Shown here: positions 36,792 through 48,994 of the stretch, piece after piece
Layout of the letters: every line of letters starts with the position of its first letter
Numbering within the stretch: position 1 is the first letter of the stretch
From: Setaria digitata
Lineage: Eukaryota; Nematoda; Chromadorea; Rhabditida; Setariidae
NCBI GenBank assembly: GCA_003640385.1
Contig: RCAB01000071.1
Location: 124,001-188,000, forward strand
Length of the DNA stretch: 64,000 nucleotides
Direction: 5' to 3'
Translations under genes and position numbers: made by a program
Notes under the pieces: generated by a model
What the model was told of the DNA's origin: nothing
The model's input: the letters and a program-made list of their open reading frames with translations, nothing else
Database searches by the model: none

Positions 36792-38502
36792 CTTCTTAGA
36801 ACTTCTGCCTTTTGATCTCCCGTTCAATATATTCCACGTTTTTTCTTATCTTTTGTTCCTTAATTAACTGTTCTTAAAGCAGCAAACTTAATCTTCAAGT
36901 CACATTCTAATATTTTTCCCTGAAAATTTTAGAAAGATTCCCGAGATTTCTACTGTAGTACCGTCATTAATGTTCATTCTATTTTAAAAATTCGTTCTGA
37001 AAAATGACTTAACAACCGTCAACATATTCCTGAGAGATAAGTCATTCACACTTGAGTATTCTAGTTAGCTTGCTTTCATTCGTATTCATAACTGAGTTAT
37101 TCAAAGAATCGCATAATTTGTGAACTTTGTAAATTTGCTGATAACTTTAAATTTAAACCCTTTAATGTTCAAACCAGGTTAGCTACTACTTCGCTAATCA
37201 TGTGTCAATTTATGGATCGATGCAACTGTTGGAGTTGCATCATCTTGTACGCAAGATGTCTTTGTCGAATGTTCAAATCACGTGTCTTTTTTTATTGTCT
37301 TAATATGGGTCGCAGTACTTTCTTGTTATGAAATTTTCCGTTATTCTGCTTTCATAGAATACTGGTGTTGGAAAAAGTAATCCCTTTTTTGCTACCTAAT
37401 TGAAAAATAATGTTAGTCAGTTGCGGTCGAAATATTTTGTCAGAATGAATATGAATATTCCCGTAAGTTTGCGCGATCCCGAAATATGTTGTAATAATCC
37501 AAATTTCATTCTAAATATTTATGTGTTGATAGAGCCAGTGAAGCCTGAGATTATTTTTTCGTATCATCTTTTCATTTTCTGCTTAACCTACACCATGAAT
37601 TGAGTTTAAATTAAAAGGAAATTGCTAAATGTGGTATTCCCAGAAATTACCACACAGTTTTCATTCCTTGCACAGTAACTATATGTACGTGAAAGTTTCA
37701 TTTCCGAAATTGATTCAATAGTATATTTAAGACAATATATTTATTTACTAGTTGCTATGCATTCTTCCCCACGACAGGATATTTTTCGAAATTCCAATTT
37801 CTTATGTCGGTTTCCCGCTCTTCCTCTGAATTCCTTAATTTTATACCACATTAAAACTGCGAAAAAATGTGAATAAGTAGAAGTAGTATGAGTGACCAAT
37901 GAAAATTAAATGGATTGTGGAACTGACAACCTATCAGATTCGCACTGAGTACCTAACAAAATCTCACGGTTGTGAGAATTGTTGGTTTATCAAAGTGAAG
38001 TTTATGATTGAACATTTTGCTATCTTACTAGAAGTATGATTTTTCTGACACCAGAGAAATTCCTTAACAGTATTAGCTTAAGCTGTTTCCGTATAGTATT
38101 ATCTCTCACCTATAACCTAGAAATCTGATGTTGAAAATTTCTCCCACAAATTTCATTCAACGGCCTTTCCAAATCTGATCTTATGATATTGCGTCTTACA
38201 AAGTTGTTCTGGTAGTTTTATTTCTCACAATTTAATCTGGTGACTTCGATATTTGGAAAATATCGCTGAGCAACAGAAACAAATACTCAGGTAGTTTAAT
38301 GTAGAAGCCAACTTTTGAAAGCCACATTTTATAGTGAAGATATCAATTCCCGATGTCACAGTACATACAACATATTCAGGACCGTTATTTATAGCATCCC
38401 TTCAGCTTGACTCTACCAGCTCAACTGCTATTAATTTTCATTTCATATAATTAATTAGTTGAAGAAACTAATGTCAGTGGACTAGCTCCAGACCACTGTT
38501 AT
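36792..38502. other. Convergent intergenic region between ORP and the phosphatase
   Basis: 3' ends of two convergent genes face each other over about 1.7 kb. No coding signal recognised; short ORFs (for example near 37400) have no family resemblance. Confidence 0.5.
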
Positions 38503-41500
38503 CTACAGATCTCTCGCTGACGCTAAAGCATACTTCAGTGGAATAATGAAAATAGTAATATCATCGGTGGAAGCGCAACTTCCATTAGACATTTGCCATC
38601 GATATGGTTCCACTGGATTACCTCGTGCTGCGATAGCTAGTTTCTGTGCTACCATTGTGTATCTGAATGAATTTTCTTCTTGACATCGGCAAATCTTAAT
38701 GAATACTGAAATTTGTGAGGCTATTATTATTAGACCACAGTAGTTATTGGCTTTTACCTATTTCTTCGTAATTGGGAAAGATATTACATTATATTGCTTA
38801 CAAAATTTGCTTCTTGTGATCTGAGCGATTAAGCTTTTTGTTAATATTTGCTACATATGTTATTTAAAAGGCTACTCTATCACGACATGTATGATAAGGT
38901 AGCTTGGGGAAAAAGGTGCTGATTCTAAGAACTCGCTGGGATGAATTACTGCTTGCTGATGCTGATTTCCTTACGGATTTACTAGGTCATCTCAAGCTAA
39001 TTATAATACTAGATCTGCTGAAGTTTACTGTACATCATACTGGCTCTTGATTGATTTTCACGACAGAAGTTTGAATATGACAGCAGAAACTGGTAATTTA
39101 TTCTTTTGTTAAGTACACTTCTAAGGGGATTCATTCTAAGGGCTACTGTTTTACAGTAAACTAGAAATTACGTAAATACCTTGAATCACATCGCAAGACT
39201 GAAACATTTGACACACTATTTGCACTGTTATGGAGGATTCTTGTTTCTTTCCATGATTAACGTAAGCATACTCCAAAACTGTTACCTAATTCTGACATGC
39301 TCTAAAGCTATAGCTATCCCTCAATAGAATAAGCTTAGAGACAGAAGCGATTCCTTACTGCTTCACTCTTCCGGGAAGTTCGCTTTCCTTTATTTCTGGA
39401 AGGATGTAGATGTATTTTCATATTTAAAAAAAATTTGAACAGTGAATCAATTTAAATCTATCAGAGAAATAAAACTTCAAATAATCGGCTGAATCGGAGT
39501 TACTAAGTGCTGTTTTTACAATCACTGCGACATCATCGTTATTTAAAGCGTCCCAGAGACCGTCCGATGCTAACACAAGAAGGTCCTTATCGTATAGTGA
39601 ATGAAGCTTATGAAGGTCGAGAACCTTTACCTGCAATTTATTCTACTAAATACTACCGAAGAACAAATAATACGATGTGCATTTAAGCTGAAAATAATTT
39701 AAAATGTTTCTCAAGATATATTTAAAAAAAAAAAAAAAAAAAATGAATAGCACTATTGTTATTAGGCACTGAATTTGAACTTCACTTCTAAGCATAAGGT
39801 TTTGGAATGGATTGAGTGAAATACTGTAATTTAGGAAGTTCACGAACTTCTTTGTGTTTCACGAACTGGTTAGTCTTGGTCTAATTTAAATTTAAAGATC
39901 AGAGGAACCTTTGGTACAGGTGACAGGAAAGGTTTAACTGGAATTTTATTGTCGGCTGTGAACAAGTGATAGTCGCCAAAACCACGGCTAACACCAACTG
40001 TATTCAGCAAACGTAGCTGAAGGAAAAAGAAATATATCTGTAGCACTGTAAATTTGGTTTAACGACGCTTTCTGTGCCATTTCAGACGGTGTTCTTAGAA
40101 AACCTTACTTAACTTGATTAGCAAGCACACAAAAGATTCGATTTCAACTTGTACTTTGTAGCTTTTCCTTTAAATCAACAATGCTGTCTACCAATTTACA
40201 ATTTCAAACTGATAATAGTGAAAAATTCATTAATTGCCAGATTGGAAAGTCACCTAATGACTGGACGAAGTTTCATTATTCTTCATCTTATATTTTTCTC
40301 AGCAATATAGGAAATCTAAATAACAAAATTTAGAGTGTAAAGATTAACTGGCCTTTTCACCATGTTCATTGGACAAGGGCATTTTCAAATCCGATTCCCG
40401 AACGGTTTTTGCAGCCCTATAAGAAAATAGTCAACATGGTATCTACAAAGCTAGAATCTGGAACTGAAACTGGACTGATCGACTTTCGGATCCAATCGGG
40501 CAAAACTGATTCGAATTTTCAGTGAGTCAAGTTAACAAAAGCTTGAAAAAACAAACCACTCATCCATGAACCAGTCGCGATAAAACACTTTTCTTCTTAA
40601 ATCGTGTCGTGTTAGAAAACGACTGTATTCATAACGAGTGAAACTATTTGATATTAAATCAGGGTTTTTGTAAGCCTGCAAATATGGATTAAATATATTT
40701 CTTCTCTTCTTGTTCATTTCGTCCAGCTAAAGTTATTAGTAGGAGATCGTGACGTGTATTCAATCTACTACACACGATCTGCAAATAGTAGTCTCAACAT
40801 CCCTCCATAACATTTTTATTGTTTTATTTGTCACGAGTTATCTTGTAGGCTTCGAAAAGAGCAATGTAGAAATTAAAGAACACAAGATAATGTAAATGTA
40901 AAGAGCTGCAGTTAAGTGAGAGAAAAAGTGAAGTGTAAAGGTTCAAAATATGAACGAAGTGAACTCTCGAGAGTCATAAATAGGTTTAGTTCTTTTGGAG
41001 TCATGCATAAATTTGTGAGTATCTGCCCTACCATAATTGTTTGCTAGATGCGATAATAAAATTTTACGTGGAAACTGTAGATTTCATTTGGCAGTTACAA
41101 AATCTGCGTCAACAAAAACTTACTAGGAACTGTAATCGTTTACGCTCTGTTTCAGGATTGAATTGAGTCAACTTCTGAGTCTCGCTTGATGTCACCAGTA
41201 ACGCTCGACAGTCACCTGCATTTGCGACACATACTTTGCCAAGAAAAAAGAGTGCTGCGATATGTGCAGCCACCGCGTATCCTCCACAGCTGTTTTTCTT
41301 CTGCTATTTGATCATCCTGTAAAAACAGGAAGTATATTTTGAATAAATGTCTAGCAAGTCTTGGGCGAAAAAAAAAAAAAAAAAAAGAACAGAAACTGAA
41401 GTGTTTGTTATGAATATTAAACGACTAATTTCAAGTAAAAACGTTTCCAATCAATTCCAAATTCATGCACCATATATTGACGAATGCAGTTTCGATGGCA

Positions 41501-43612
41501 CCAACAATGAGGCTATCAGATGTGGTTTTACAATCTGGGTAGAGAGCGTTCTGTGCATTGTGAGAGAATGATGGCTGAACTGCACATCCAAAAAATGTTT
41601 CCTTCTTGTTCAAATAGACTACTGTTTCTAGGATCTAGCATAGTCGATCCTGCAAAAGGATGACTGTTGGAAATTGGAAAGTGATCGTTACAACGAGCAA
41701 AGCAAAATTACCCTAGTGACGAAGCATGGGAAAGAAGAATTATTGAGGTATTAAAGTGACAAACGTGGAGGCAATTTGCAGCCATGACTGCAGCACCGCT
41801 TCCTGCATGTCCATCAAATATGGCAGAGAGAGTTGCCTCGGCACGGTCCATTACCGAACGGTCTACGTCCTAAAAGGATTTCTCTCCACTTTACTCGGAA
41901 AATAAGAAAGGAGCTTTAGAAGTAATATGAAATTTCAATTGAATAACGTCTGAATCTGCATGTATTGCGGTATGAATCCTAATTTGTTTTGCTCAAGAAT
42001 ATCAATAGTCTCATTTCAGCATAGTGTGGTAGCCTAAAGCCCTGGTGTGTTAATTTCCAGTACATTATATTTACCAGCTGTAGTCTATAAAAATACAAGG
42101 TGTGAAGGGGAAAAGAAGGGTATTAAATATTAGGGAAAGTATCACAAATGTAGTAAGTATTGGCTATCAAACCTATATAAGAAAAGCGTTTTTCGAGACG
42201 TGTTATCAGATTTTCAGTCGACTGTAGCTTTGTCCCTCCAATATTCCTTATTGGTCTTTCTGGACATTTCCTTTGATGCTTTTGGTGATTTTTCATTTTC
42301 TAGCTGCTGCTAAAAACTGTGCTTAGGAAAACTTTTATTTGATAAGCGTAATTCGAAGTAACTTTTTGCAGCTATTCAAATAGAGTTTGAAAACTCAGTG
42401 AAAAATGACACTTTTTATGGAAGTTCCGAATTTGAAATGCATTTCTAGACCTTCCAACCGCTATCATATATGTAGGAGGAAATTTCTTCTTTATTCATCA
42501 CCGTGAAAGCAGTCTGTCAATTTCAACAACAGTGCATTCATATGGAATTTCTGACGTATAACATGTCTTTTCCGTCCACTCAGTGGACAATTTTCCTGCA
42601 GAAATCTCCATTTCTAATCCAGATTTCGTTTTTGGATCCCAGGAGAAACCGAAAATGTGGATCCTTTCATTTTCCATCAGTATAGAATGTTTCTTTCTTC
42701 ATTGCCTTTGTATGTGATTATTTTCCTTCTAGGACATAACTTCATCCTGTTGAGGTGCTTCAAATATTTTAAGAAAACATAAAATTTCGAAACGCAGTCT
42801 TGAAAAGGATGGTAACCTATATGGAAACTTCAAGAATAAACTTTTTCTTCTTTACTATTGAAGGTTCAGTAGAATATTATATATTAAATAATATCATACG
42901 GCTTCTCAATCCATTTTTTAATAATAGATTATTTTAGAAGATTCTAAATGTAGAAGATGAACTATAAAAATATCTTACTCTGTGGTTTGCCAAATCGTAA
43001 GCTTCTTCAGCGTCATATCCTCGTTGCTTTAAACTCAACAGTTTAGCTGATGCTTGATCTTCATTCTGTACTGTTTTACCTAACCAGGATTAATCAATTA
43101 ATACTCTGAATTTTCAGTGAAGCTTCATCTAATTCACTGATTCACTTCACAGCATTTAAAATTAAAAAGAAAAAGAAAAAACTAAAAGCAAACTAACTGA
43201 CACTGAAGATCTCTGCTCACCAGCATTGATGACTTTAGCATAACCAGCGTACAACAGCATTTTAGACGGATCCTTCGGACAAAGTACTGGACGAGTTGAC
43301 TGATCTGCCGATAAGCTAATTTCTTCGTTCGAAAAATATAAAAACTTGGGTCGAGTGTATGGATAGCGCAATTTTTGTGAATTAACCACAGCTAAAAATT
43401 ATTAGTATGTCTAATTTCTAGAAACAAAATATTTATTAGCAATACTTAGCATTCAGTTCTAGATAAAAAAAAATATTTATATTCGAGTATCACTACTATT
43501 TTATAAGAAAAAGAAATTGAACAATTAACTTCTTACCAGGCAATAAGTTACTAATAAAGTCGCTTTCCGTGATATACGAGACCAACTTGGGCATCATTTC
43601 CTGAACTCTCAT
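38503..43612 (-). CDS. PP2C-family Ser/Thr phosphatase, PPM1H/J/M type (frame-disrupted as assembled)
   Basis: Metal-dependent protein phosphatase; human PPM1H dephosphorylates phospho-Rabs. Minus-strand exons: 43612-43537, 43391-43221, 43079-42979, 41869-41765, 41634-41471, 41316-41124, 40675-40557, 40416-40353, 40016-39909, 39630-39476, 38662-38503. Family landmarks in order: LRYPYTRPKFL, SADQSTRPVL, GYAKVINAG, NEDQASAKLL, FDGHAGSGAAVMA, GAIETAF, VCVANAGDCRALL, FNPETERKRLQFL, KVFYRDWFMDEW, TVGVSRGFGDY, PFLSPVPKV, LVLASDGLWDAL and STDDITIFIIPL. Metal-binding aspartates of FDGH, SDGLWD and TDDI are present. Length about 471 codons fits the family. Two oddities: intron 40352-40017 works only with a GC donor (AAG|GCCAGT), and exon 41316-41124 changes frame near 41255-41266. 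The start at 43612 matches the family N terminus in spacing, but an upstream exon is possible because 43645 follows an acceptor. Confidence 0.82.
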
Positions 43613-44187
43613 GTTTGTTGCTGTCCATTGTAAGACGAAACCCAACTGCAGAACGTATTTTTGCTAGCATTTGCTTAAAGTGAAAATTCAAGAACATCCT
43701 TCACACCTGTGTTTCTTTCATATGTAATATTCAGTAGTTTTGCAAATTATAAATATATTGCTTGTTTCTCGAAATACTTAGAATTTCCAGAAAGTTTTGG
43801 ACTATCAGGAAAGAAAAAAACTCCTTCAAGTAATAAAAGTTCAGTGCCACTAATGGACATGTTTATGTACGTTTCACATTAAAGTGATGGACGAACAGCT
43901 TCAAAACGTTATCAGTCTATTTCAGTTGACAATCAGAGTTCATAATAACAAATTCAAAGAAAAAAAAGGAAAGAAAAAAAAAAAAAAAAACAAGCGAAGA
44001 AGGGCAAGTTAAATTAGACCAAGAAAGAATTAATATAATGATGAAGGAAATGTTGTAGTCGTTTTGCTGTAAAAATTTTAACTGTTTTGAACACATAAAT
44101 TCTCGGAGGATATTGCTTCTGGATAAATATAGGATGTAGGAGAATGTGAGGGAAGGAACCTAATAAAGTAAAATATTAACATTGCAG

Positions 44188-44366
44188 CAAGGTCAAACAG
44201 ATAGGAATCTGTGACATGTGCTGCTTGGAAACAAGAATTCTTGTTCAATCCGGTATCTCTGATGGAACTAATGAAGCATCAGAAGCAGGGAAAAGCGAGG
44301 AGAGAAGTATGGATTGTATGAAAAAGAACGGCATTGCAAGCCTGAAAATGTTGGCAAGGAAACATT
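44188..44366 (+). CDS. Coding-like open stretch, unrecognised
   Basis: After a good acceptor (attaacattgcag) one frame stays open for about 59 codons to TAA at 44364-44366. It includes ICDMCCLETRILVQSG, then an acidic/basic polar run and MKKNGIASLKML. ATG at 44216 would give 49 residues. Open length is unusual for this AT-rich area, but I found no joining exon and recognise no family. It may be a real short exon or chance. Confidence 0.22.
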
Positions 44367-45543
44367 AAAATCAATATCACGCCTTGAAGATGAAAGCCAT
44401 TTCATAAAATTGGGATTAAATCAGGCTAATAAAGTAGGTTAGGAAGCCACTTGACAAGCATCTTTTTTGGAAACATAGTTTACTCGAATTAAATGGGTAA
44501 TCTGAAGTTATTCACTTTAGCTTGGAACAATATGAGTACATTGATCTAGGATCTCAAAATTTCTTGAATCAAGAAACTTCAGTTTAGTTTGGTTAACATT
44601 CAAAAATAGGTAATAAAACGAAAATGCTTGAACATCATTATTTGGATTATAAAGGGTAAAATATGATTGCCAGAATTTTCAGCTTTATATATTCTCAAGA
44701 CAATCGTTTTGTAGAATAATGTTGCTCTCTCATCAGCAGTTCTAGGTTTCAGTATCTTATAGCTTAAACACATGTTAAATTCTTTAATTCTAGTTTTAAG
44801 TAATATTTTTTGAAATAGGAATCAGTTCCTACTCCCTCATACTACACAGATACAATACATTCATTGTTTATTCGTGTTTTGTACTGGAAGTGGAGATCAC
44901 GGAGAAATTTCTTCCGATGGCAAATTGAGAAATTTACTGAGAGGGTTATGCTTGAAGAAATTCCACTTACATGAACCATTCTGAAAAGAGTATTCATAAA
45001 AGACCTCAATGAAGCAAACGCAGTTTAATTGTAACTACTTTTTGATGAGATACAACTAGAAGTTATTATGTTTTCAAGACGAATTAACCAAAAATTAATT
45101 GAATTCTGCGACGATATGAGATAAACTTTTGAAGTAAATCTAATTGTATTAGCAGTATTTAACTTAAGGTTACTTAAAGTCCAAAATTTTGCTTATTGGT
45201 TCAAAAGCGGTGAAATGGAATTATGACAAAGGTTATGATAAAGCGTAGCGACAAGTTAGAAAAGCTTGATAACCATCAGAGAAATGAAATTGAATCCGGT
45301 TCATAATGATCAAAAGTGCAATAAAAGTTATAAATATCTTCTTTTGTAGATAGATACTACTCAGTCATTGATTCGACAGATTACTTACTACAAGTGACTA
45401 ACGCATTTTGGGTATTTTTTATATCACCTATTACGACTTGTAAGAGCATTCCGGAATCTTTTGATATCTGGGTTTTTGGTTGAGACGTGGCTCAAATGGA
45501 ATATCTGCTACCGGCTAATTACTATTTGTGTCTTCTGCCCGCC

Positions 45544-45576
45544 ATCACTACTGGTAACGGTGTTACCAGTAGTGAT
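45544..45576. repeat. Perfect short-loop hairpin, 15-bp arms
   Basis: ATCACTACTGGTAAC, loop GGT, then the exact reverse complement. It lies about 80 bp upstream of the GC-rich island. Confidence 0.95.
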
Positions 45577-45652
45577 AAAAATTCCTGGCATTCCAAGTAC
45601 AGCTTGCATTAGCTTTTGTTAGCACTGTATCTAGGAGTGCTTCGGATCCCAA

Positions 45653-48600
45653 ATGCCATGTATCGACCGGTGTCAAATGTGTTGTGGCAACGATGACGAG
45701 CTGCTGCCACTACTGCCAGAGTGCCGCTACTACTGCTATTGCTGCTGCAAGTTCATTGGTTCGTTTGGTTTTGCTCGCAGTTGCCCATAACATTGGGAAT
45801 CGGACGGATCGGGCACATACACATACATATTCATACTTACGCACATACCCATCCATCCAGCCGTATACGTCGTGTCCTGTTGTATCGTGTCGTATCGTGT
45901 CGTGTGGTGTCGTGTGTGTTTCCCGATACTTCGGAGGACGACGGAGTGGCAGCAACTTCCTTGCTTGCCACTATTAGCCTTGTTAGCTAGTATCCATCAC
46001 TTCTCATCACGCCCTTTATTTTCTTTTTCGCTACTCTAATACAACCTTTTCTTTCTGAATTTTTCTGTAGTCATTCCAAGATCCTTAAGCAACTCTTATT
46101 TCACCTCTCCTCACCGTTTCAGGATACCTGGACAGAACAGTTGATGGACTGAGCCAGCCGAGTCTCACACTATGCAAAACATCTCATCCACTTGGAAGTC
46201 CTTTGAAACGATCACAACACTCTAAGACAGAAATTTGTATTAAGATTTCATTTCGTACGATTTTCAGATTGATTGATTGATCAAGCTTCTAACCTTCTCT
46301 AACTCAAGAAAAGTCACCTTTTTCACCAACTTTGAATCATCTTCTCCTGGTTGCTGAACAAAAAATGAACAAACTTTCATGTTTATTTGTATTTGGAAGT
46401 GACTGAACACATATTAATTTAGGAACTGAAATTTAGTATAATTTATAAATATATGTATTCGACCTCGCTAAAAGCGAACAACGATCCTCACAGACTTTGA
46501 AAATGATAATTAATAATTTATTCGTTGAAATTCTGTAATTATTAACTAGGATGTTTAACGCATTTGAAAAATCACTTAAAGCAGTGAAATTTCCAATGTT
46601 AATTGTTGAAACTTTCAAGGCTTATCTTTACGACTTATGCATGTGGTTACAGCTATACAGTCTTTCAGAAAAATTCATTACTTGAAAAAATATAAAGGAT
46701 TAAGAACGGGATGGAATATTTCTTCTCATTTGTGAAAACTCTCTTGTGTCATTTTCCTCATAATTTTAGAAATGCAATTTGTCGCTTTTTTTTTAGCTTT
46801 GCTAATTAGACCTCAACTATGCTGAAGCATTACCAAATTGATCATTTAAAAAAATCACCGAAAGATATCTATTTTCCTGTGTATGCTTTTAGTTCATTTC
46901 ACATTTTCCTTTAAGTGGTACTGAGAAATCTAACATGGAAACATATTTACTGTCAGACGAGTTTGTGACATAGCTTATTAGCCATTTACGAAAGGTTGTC
47001 ACAGGATCAATTCCACGATAATTTATTTCGGCGACATTATAACTGCGATTGATTGTTGTAGAATGAAAAGGATTCGCATTATTTTTATACAGTTCTAGGA
47101 AATGGATTTAGAACAAGGTTAAAATACTGAAAACAGTAAGGTAACACATCATGTTTGTTAGTCTTTGAGTGTTTCTATCTCTTCCTTTGTTCTTAACGGT
47201 AAAAATATATGTTGGTGAGAAAGAACATCGGAATACAGACAGGGATCTGTGTAATCGAACTCCAGTAAATTATTGATATTACCGATGCGATAGTTTGTGA
47301 CGATGTGTGATGCTGGTGATTGCGATTGTAATGGCATTCTGTGTTCAGGCTCTGCAGCAGTAGCATCATCATCAACGCATAACTGCGAACATCGATAATT
47401 AACAGTGCTAGATTAAAGCTTGTGAGTTTCTCAAGCACTTTGCTCCCACCTCAGTATTCTCATTACTACTCTTTACTACCATTACAAACTGTACTTCTTA
47501 CCATATCCGCAGTAGCTGATTGTTTGTGAGCAGCCCCTTAATTTCACTGGTTTTCATAAAGAACTTCAGAATCAGTTTTGGTAAATTCCACCTTCGGGCT
47601 CATATCCTAAAGTAGTTTGATCTGGTCGACCTGGTAATATCTGCAAACAAATTTCGACCCGCTAATATTGCTAACTGCTTTCATTGCTGTCGCTCTCGTC
47701 AACATTTAAAAGTGAAAGTGTCACCTTCTCACAACACACACTTAACATCCATGCACACAGACACAAACTTTTAAGCTTTGATCGTTTGCTCCACATGTGA
47801 CGTTTCAATTGGCCACGTATCACCTCTATTTATACAGTGGATAAAAGCACCATACCCTTCACTGAGCTTTGGTTTAAGTTTAGTTTGTTCAATTTACGCA
47901 TTATCTTAACAGTTATCAGTTGTGCATCTTGATCTGCAGAATATGGAGAGATTATTTTCAAAGTCGCATCAAACTTTGATGAGATGATTAGTAGTTGCGT
48001 AGGGTAGCATTCAGATCATTCAAAGCACTTCTGAATATGGGATAAGTGAGATGGGATAAGCCTGTAAATGCTGAATTCTTATAAACTCTATCACCACTAC
48101 AACTAGAATAATGGGCTGTGCAGCTCTTCACACTTAGGTTGCTTTGTCGCCATGAATCACAAGATTAAGTGCTGGTTTTCCATGACTAACAAATTCAAGA
48201 ATTATGCAATGCGAAATAAAAATTTGAATTACCTGTTGTAAATTGGTGTGCTTTTGCTTCCTCATCCTTTTTTTTTTTTTGGAATTGCGTATATGAATGC
48301 ACTTTCAGAATTACAAGCAAGCTGAAATTGTTATTTCTGTACTTGAGGCAAATCATTTCCTTTTTTTATCTGTCAAACTTTAGAAAAAAAAAAAAGAAAT
48401 TGTTCGAAAGTATCAACTGTATCGTGCCTTTTGGTATAGGTTCTATATTTTTCCATCTCATACATTATTTTTATTACTGCTTAGCAAGTTGTACACTTTT
48501 TATTGAATATATTTACCTCTATTGGTACCTTATAAACAGCTATTTTTGCAACATTCGCTTTCCTTTGACTTTTATCATAATTTTTTTCTTTTTTTTACTT

Positions 48601-48994
48601 TCTAAAACTTGGCACTATTTCATTTGTGGTGGGTGAAGATTTATATTTTCGTTCAGTTTTTTTCACTTTGTTCTTCCCCTTCATCTTAATTAATGGTCTC
48701 AATATTTTTTTTTAATCGTCATGGAATAAGCATGAACTGGCTAAATTCTTCATTTGTTTCCTACTCATCCCATCTTTGCTGTATTTGGAAGCTTTTACGG
48801 TATGTTTCAGGATACAAAAAATTTGCATCCTGATTTTATCGATCCTGCTTCCTCTCTCCCAACAGTCTGCTCCAGCTGTCTCACACATTTCTGCAATTAC
48901 TTATGCAGATTTCAGTGTTTTTTCTTTTGTATTTTCAGCTGGATATGTAGCTGATACAGTAGATGAAGCGTTAGTGGAATCAGGACTGCAGTAG
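45653..48994 (+). CDS. Tentative Cys-rich small protein gene
   Basis: Three pieces can be joined in phase: 45653-45758 (MPCIDRCQMCCGNDDELL... with a YYCYCCC cluster), 46123-46236 after a strong acceptor (caccgtttcag; LDRTVDGLSQPSLTL), and 48939-48994 (GYVADTVDEALVESGLQ, TAG), for 91 residues. The N-terminal cysteine cluster would suit palmitoylation. Against it: the first piece lies in low-complexity GC-rich DNA that is open in several frames on both strands, the second intron is 2.7 kb and would enclose the minus-strand gene at 47158-47748, and no family is recognised. Treat as a hypothesis; the last piece may also belong to a larger open stretch starting near 48872. Confidence 0.22.
45660..45975. 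repeat. GC-rich low-complexity island with CGTGT minisatellite
   Basis: A clear compositional break from the AT-rich surroundings: CTG/CTA-type triplets at 45690-45750, CACATA-like runs at 45805-45850 and imperfect CGTGT repeats at 45869-45920. All frames are poorly supplied with stops here, so ORFs are weak evidence of coding. It could be a promoter-associated island. Confidence 0.7.
47032..47037 (-). terminator. Candidate polyadenylation signal AATAAA
   Basis: Minus-strand hexamer 121 bases after the stop at 47158. Confidence 0.3.
47158..47748 (-). CDS. Small unrecognised four-exon gene
   Basis: Minus-strand exons 47748-47725, 47640-47592, 47536-47502 and 47382-47158 (TAA) close in phase to give 110 residues. 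The N terminus is MLSVCCEK; the middle carries PGRPDQTTLGYEPEG; the last exon, open for 74 codons in AT-rich DNA, includes CVDDDATAAEPEH, NYRIGNINNLLEFDYTD and LPLRTKEEIETLKD. Donors are gtgaca, gtggaa and gtaaga; acceptors tttgcag, aattaag and ttcgcag. A TATAAATA lies about 80 bases upstream of the ATG and an AATAAA (47037-47032) about 120 after the stop. An out-of-frame ATG overlaps just upstream of the chosen start, so the first exon is the least certain. The twin cysteines near the N terminus could be lipidated; no family is recognised and no function is claimed. Confidence 0.5.

Larger units (their letters stand above)
43646..45652. other. Upstream region of the phosphatase with one coding-like ORF
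   Basis: Mostly AT-rich noncoding DNA. It holds the ORF at 44188-44366 and the short-loop hairpin at 45544-45576. On the minus strand an acceptor (aacattttcag) lies 7 bases before an ATG at about 44330 that opens a hydrophobic MPFFFIQSILLSSLF stretch; this too is unproven. Confidence 0.35.

Noticed and set aside
45710..45990. Three overlapping 80-97 codon ORFs on both strands in the GC-rich island
   Set aside because: Stops are rare in every frame of this repeat-rich segment, so open length is not evidence; only the ATG at 45653 was kept as a weak hypothesis.
46316..46351. 36-nt minus-strand open segment between a good acceptor and donor
   Set aside because: Twelve codons only and no partner exon; cannot be tied to the gene ending at 47158.
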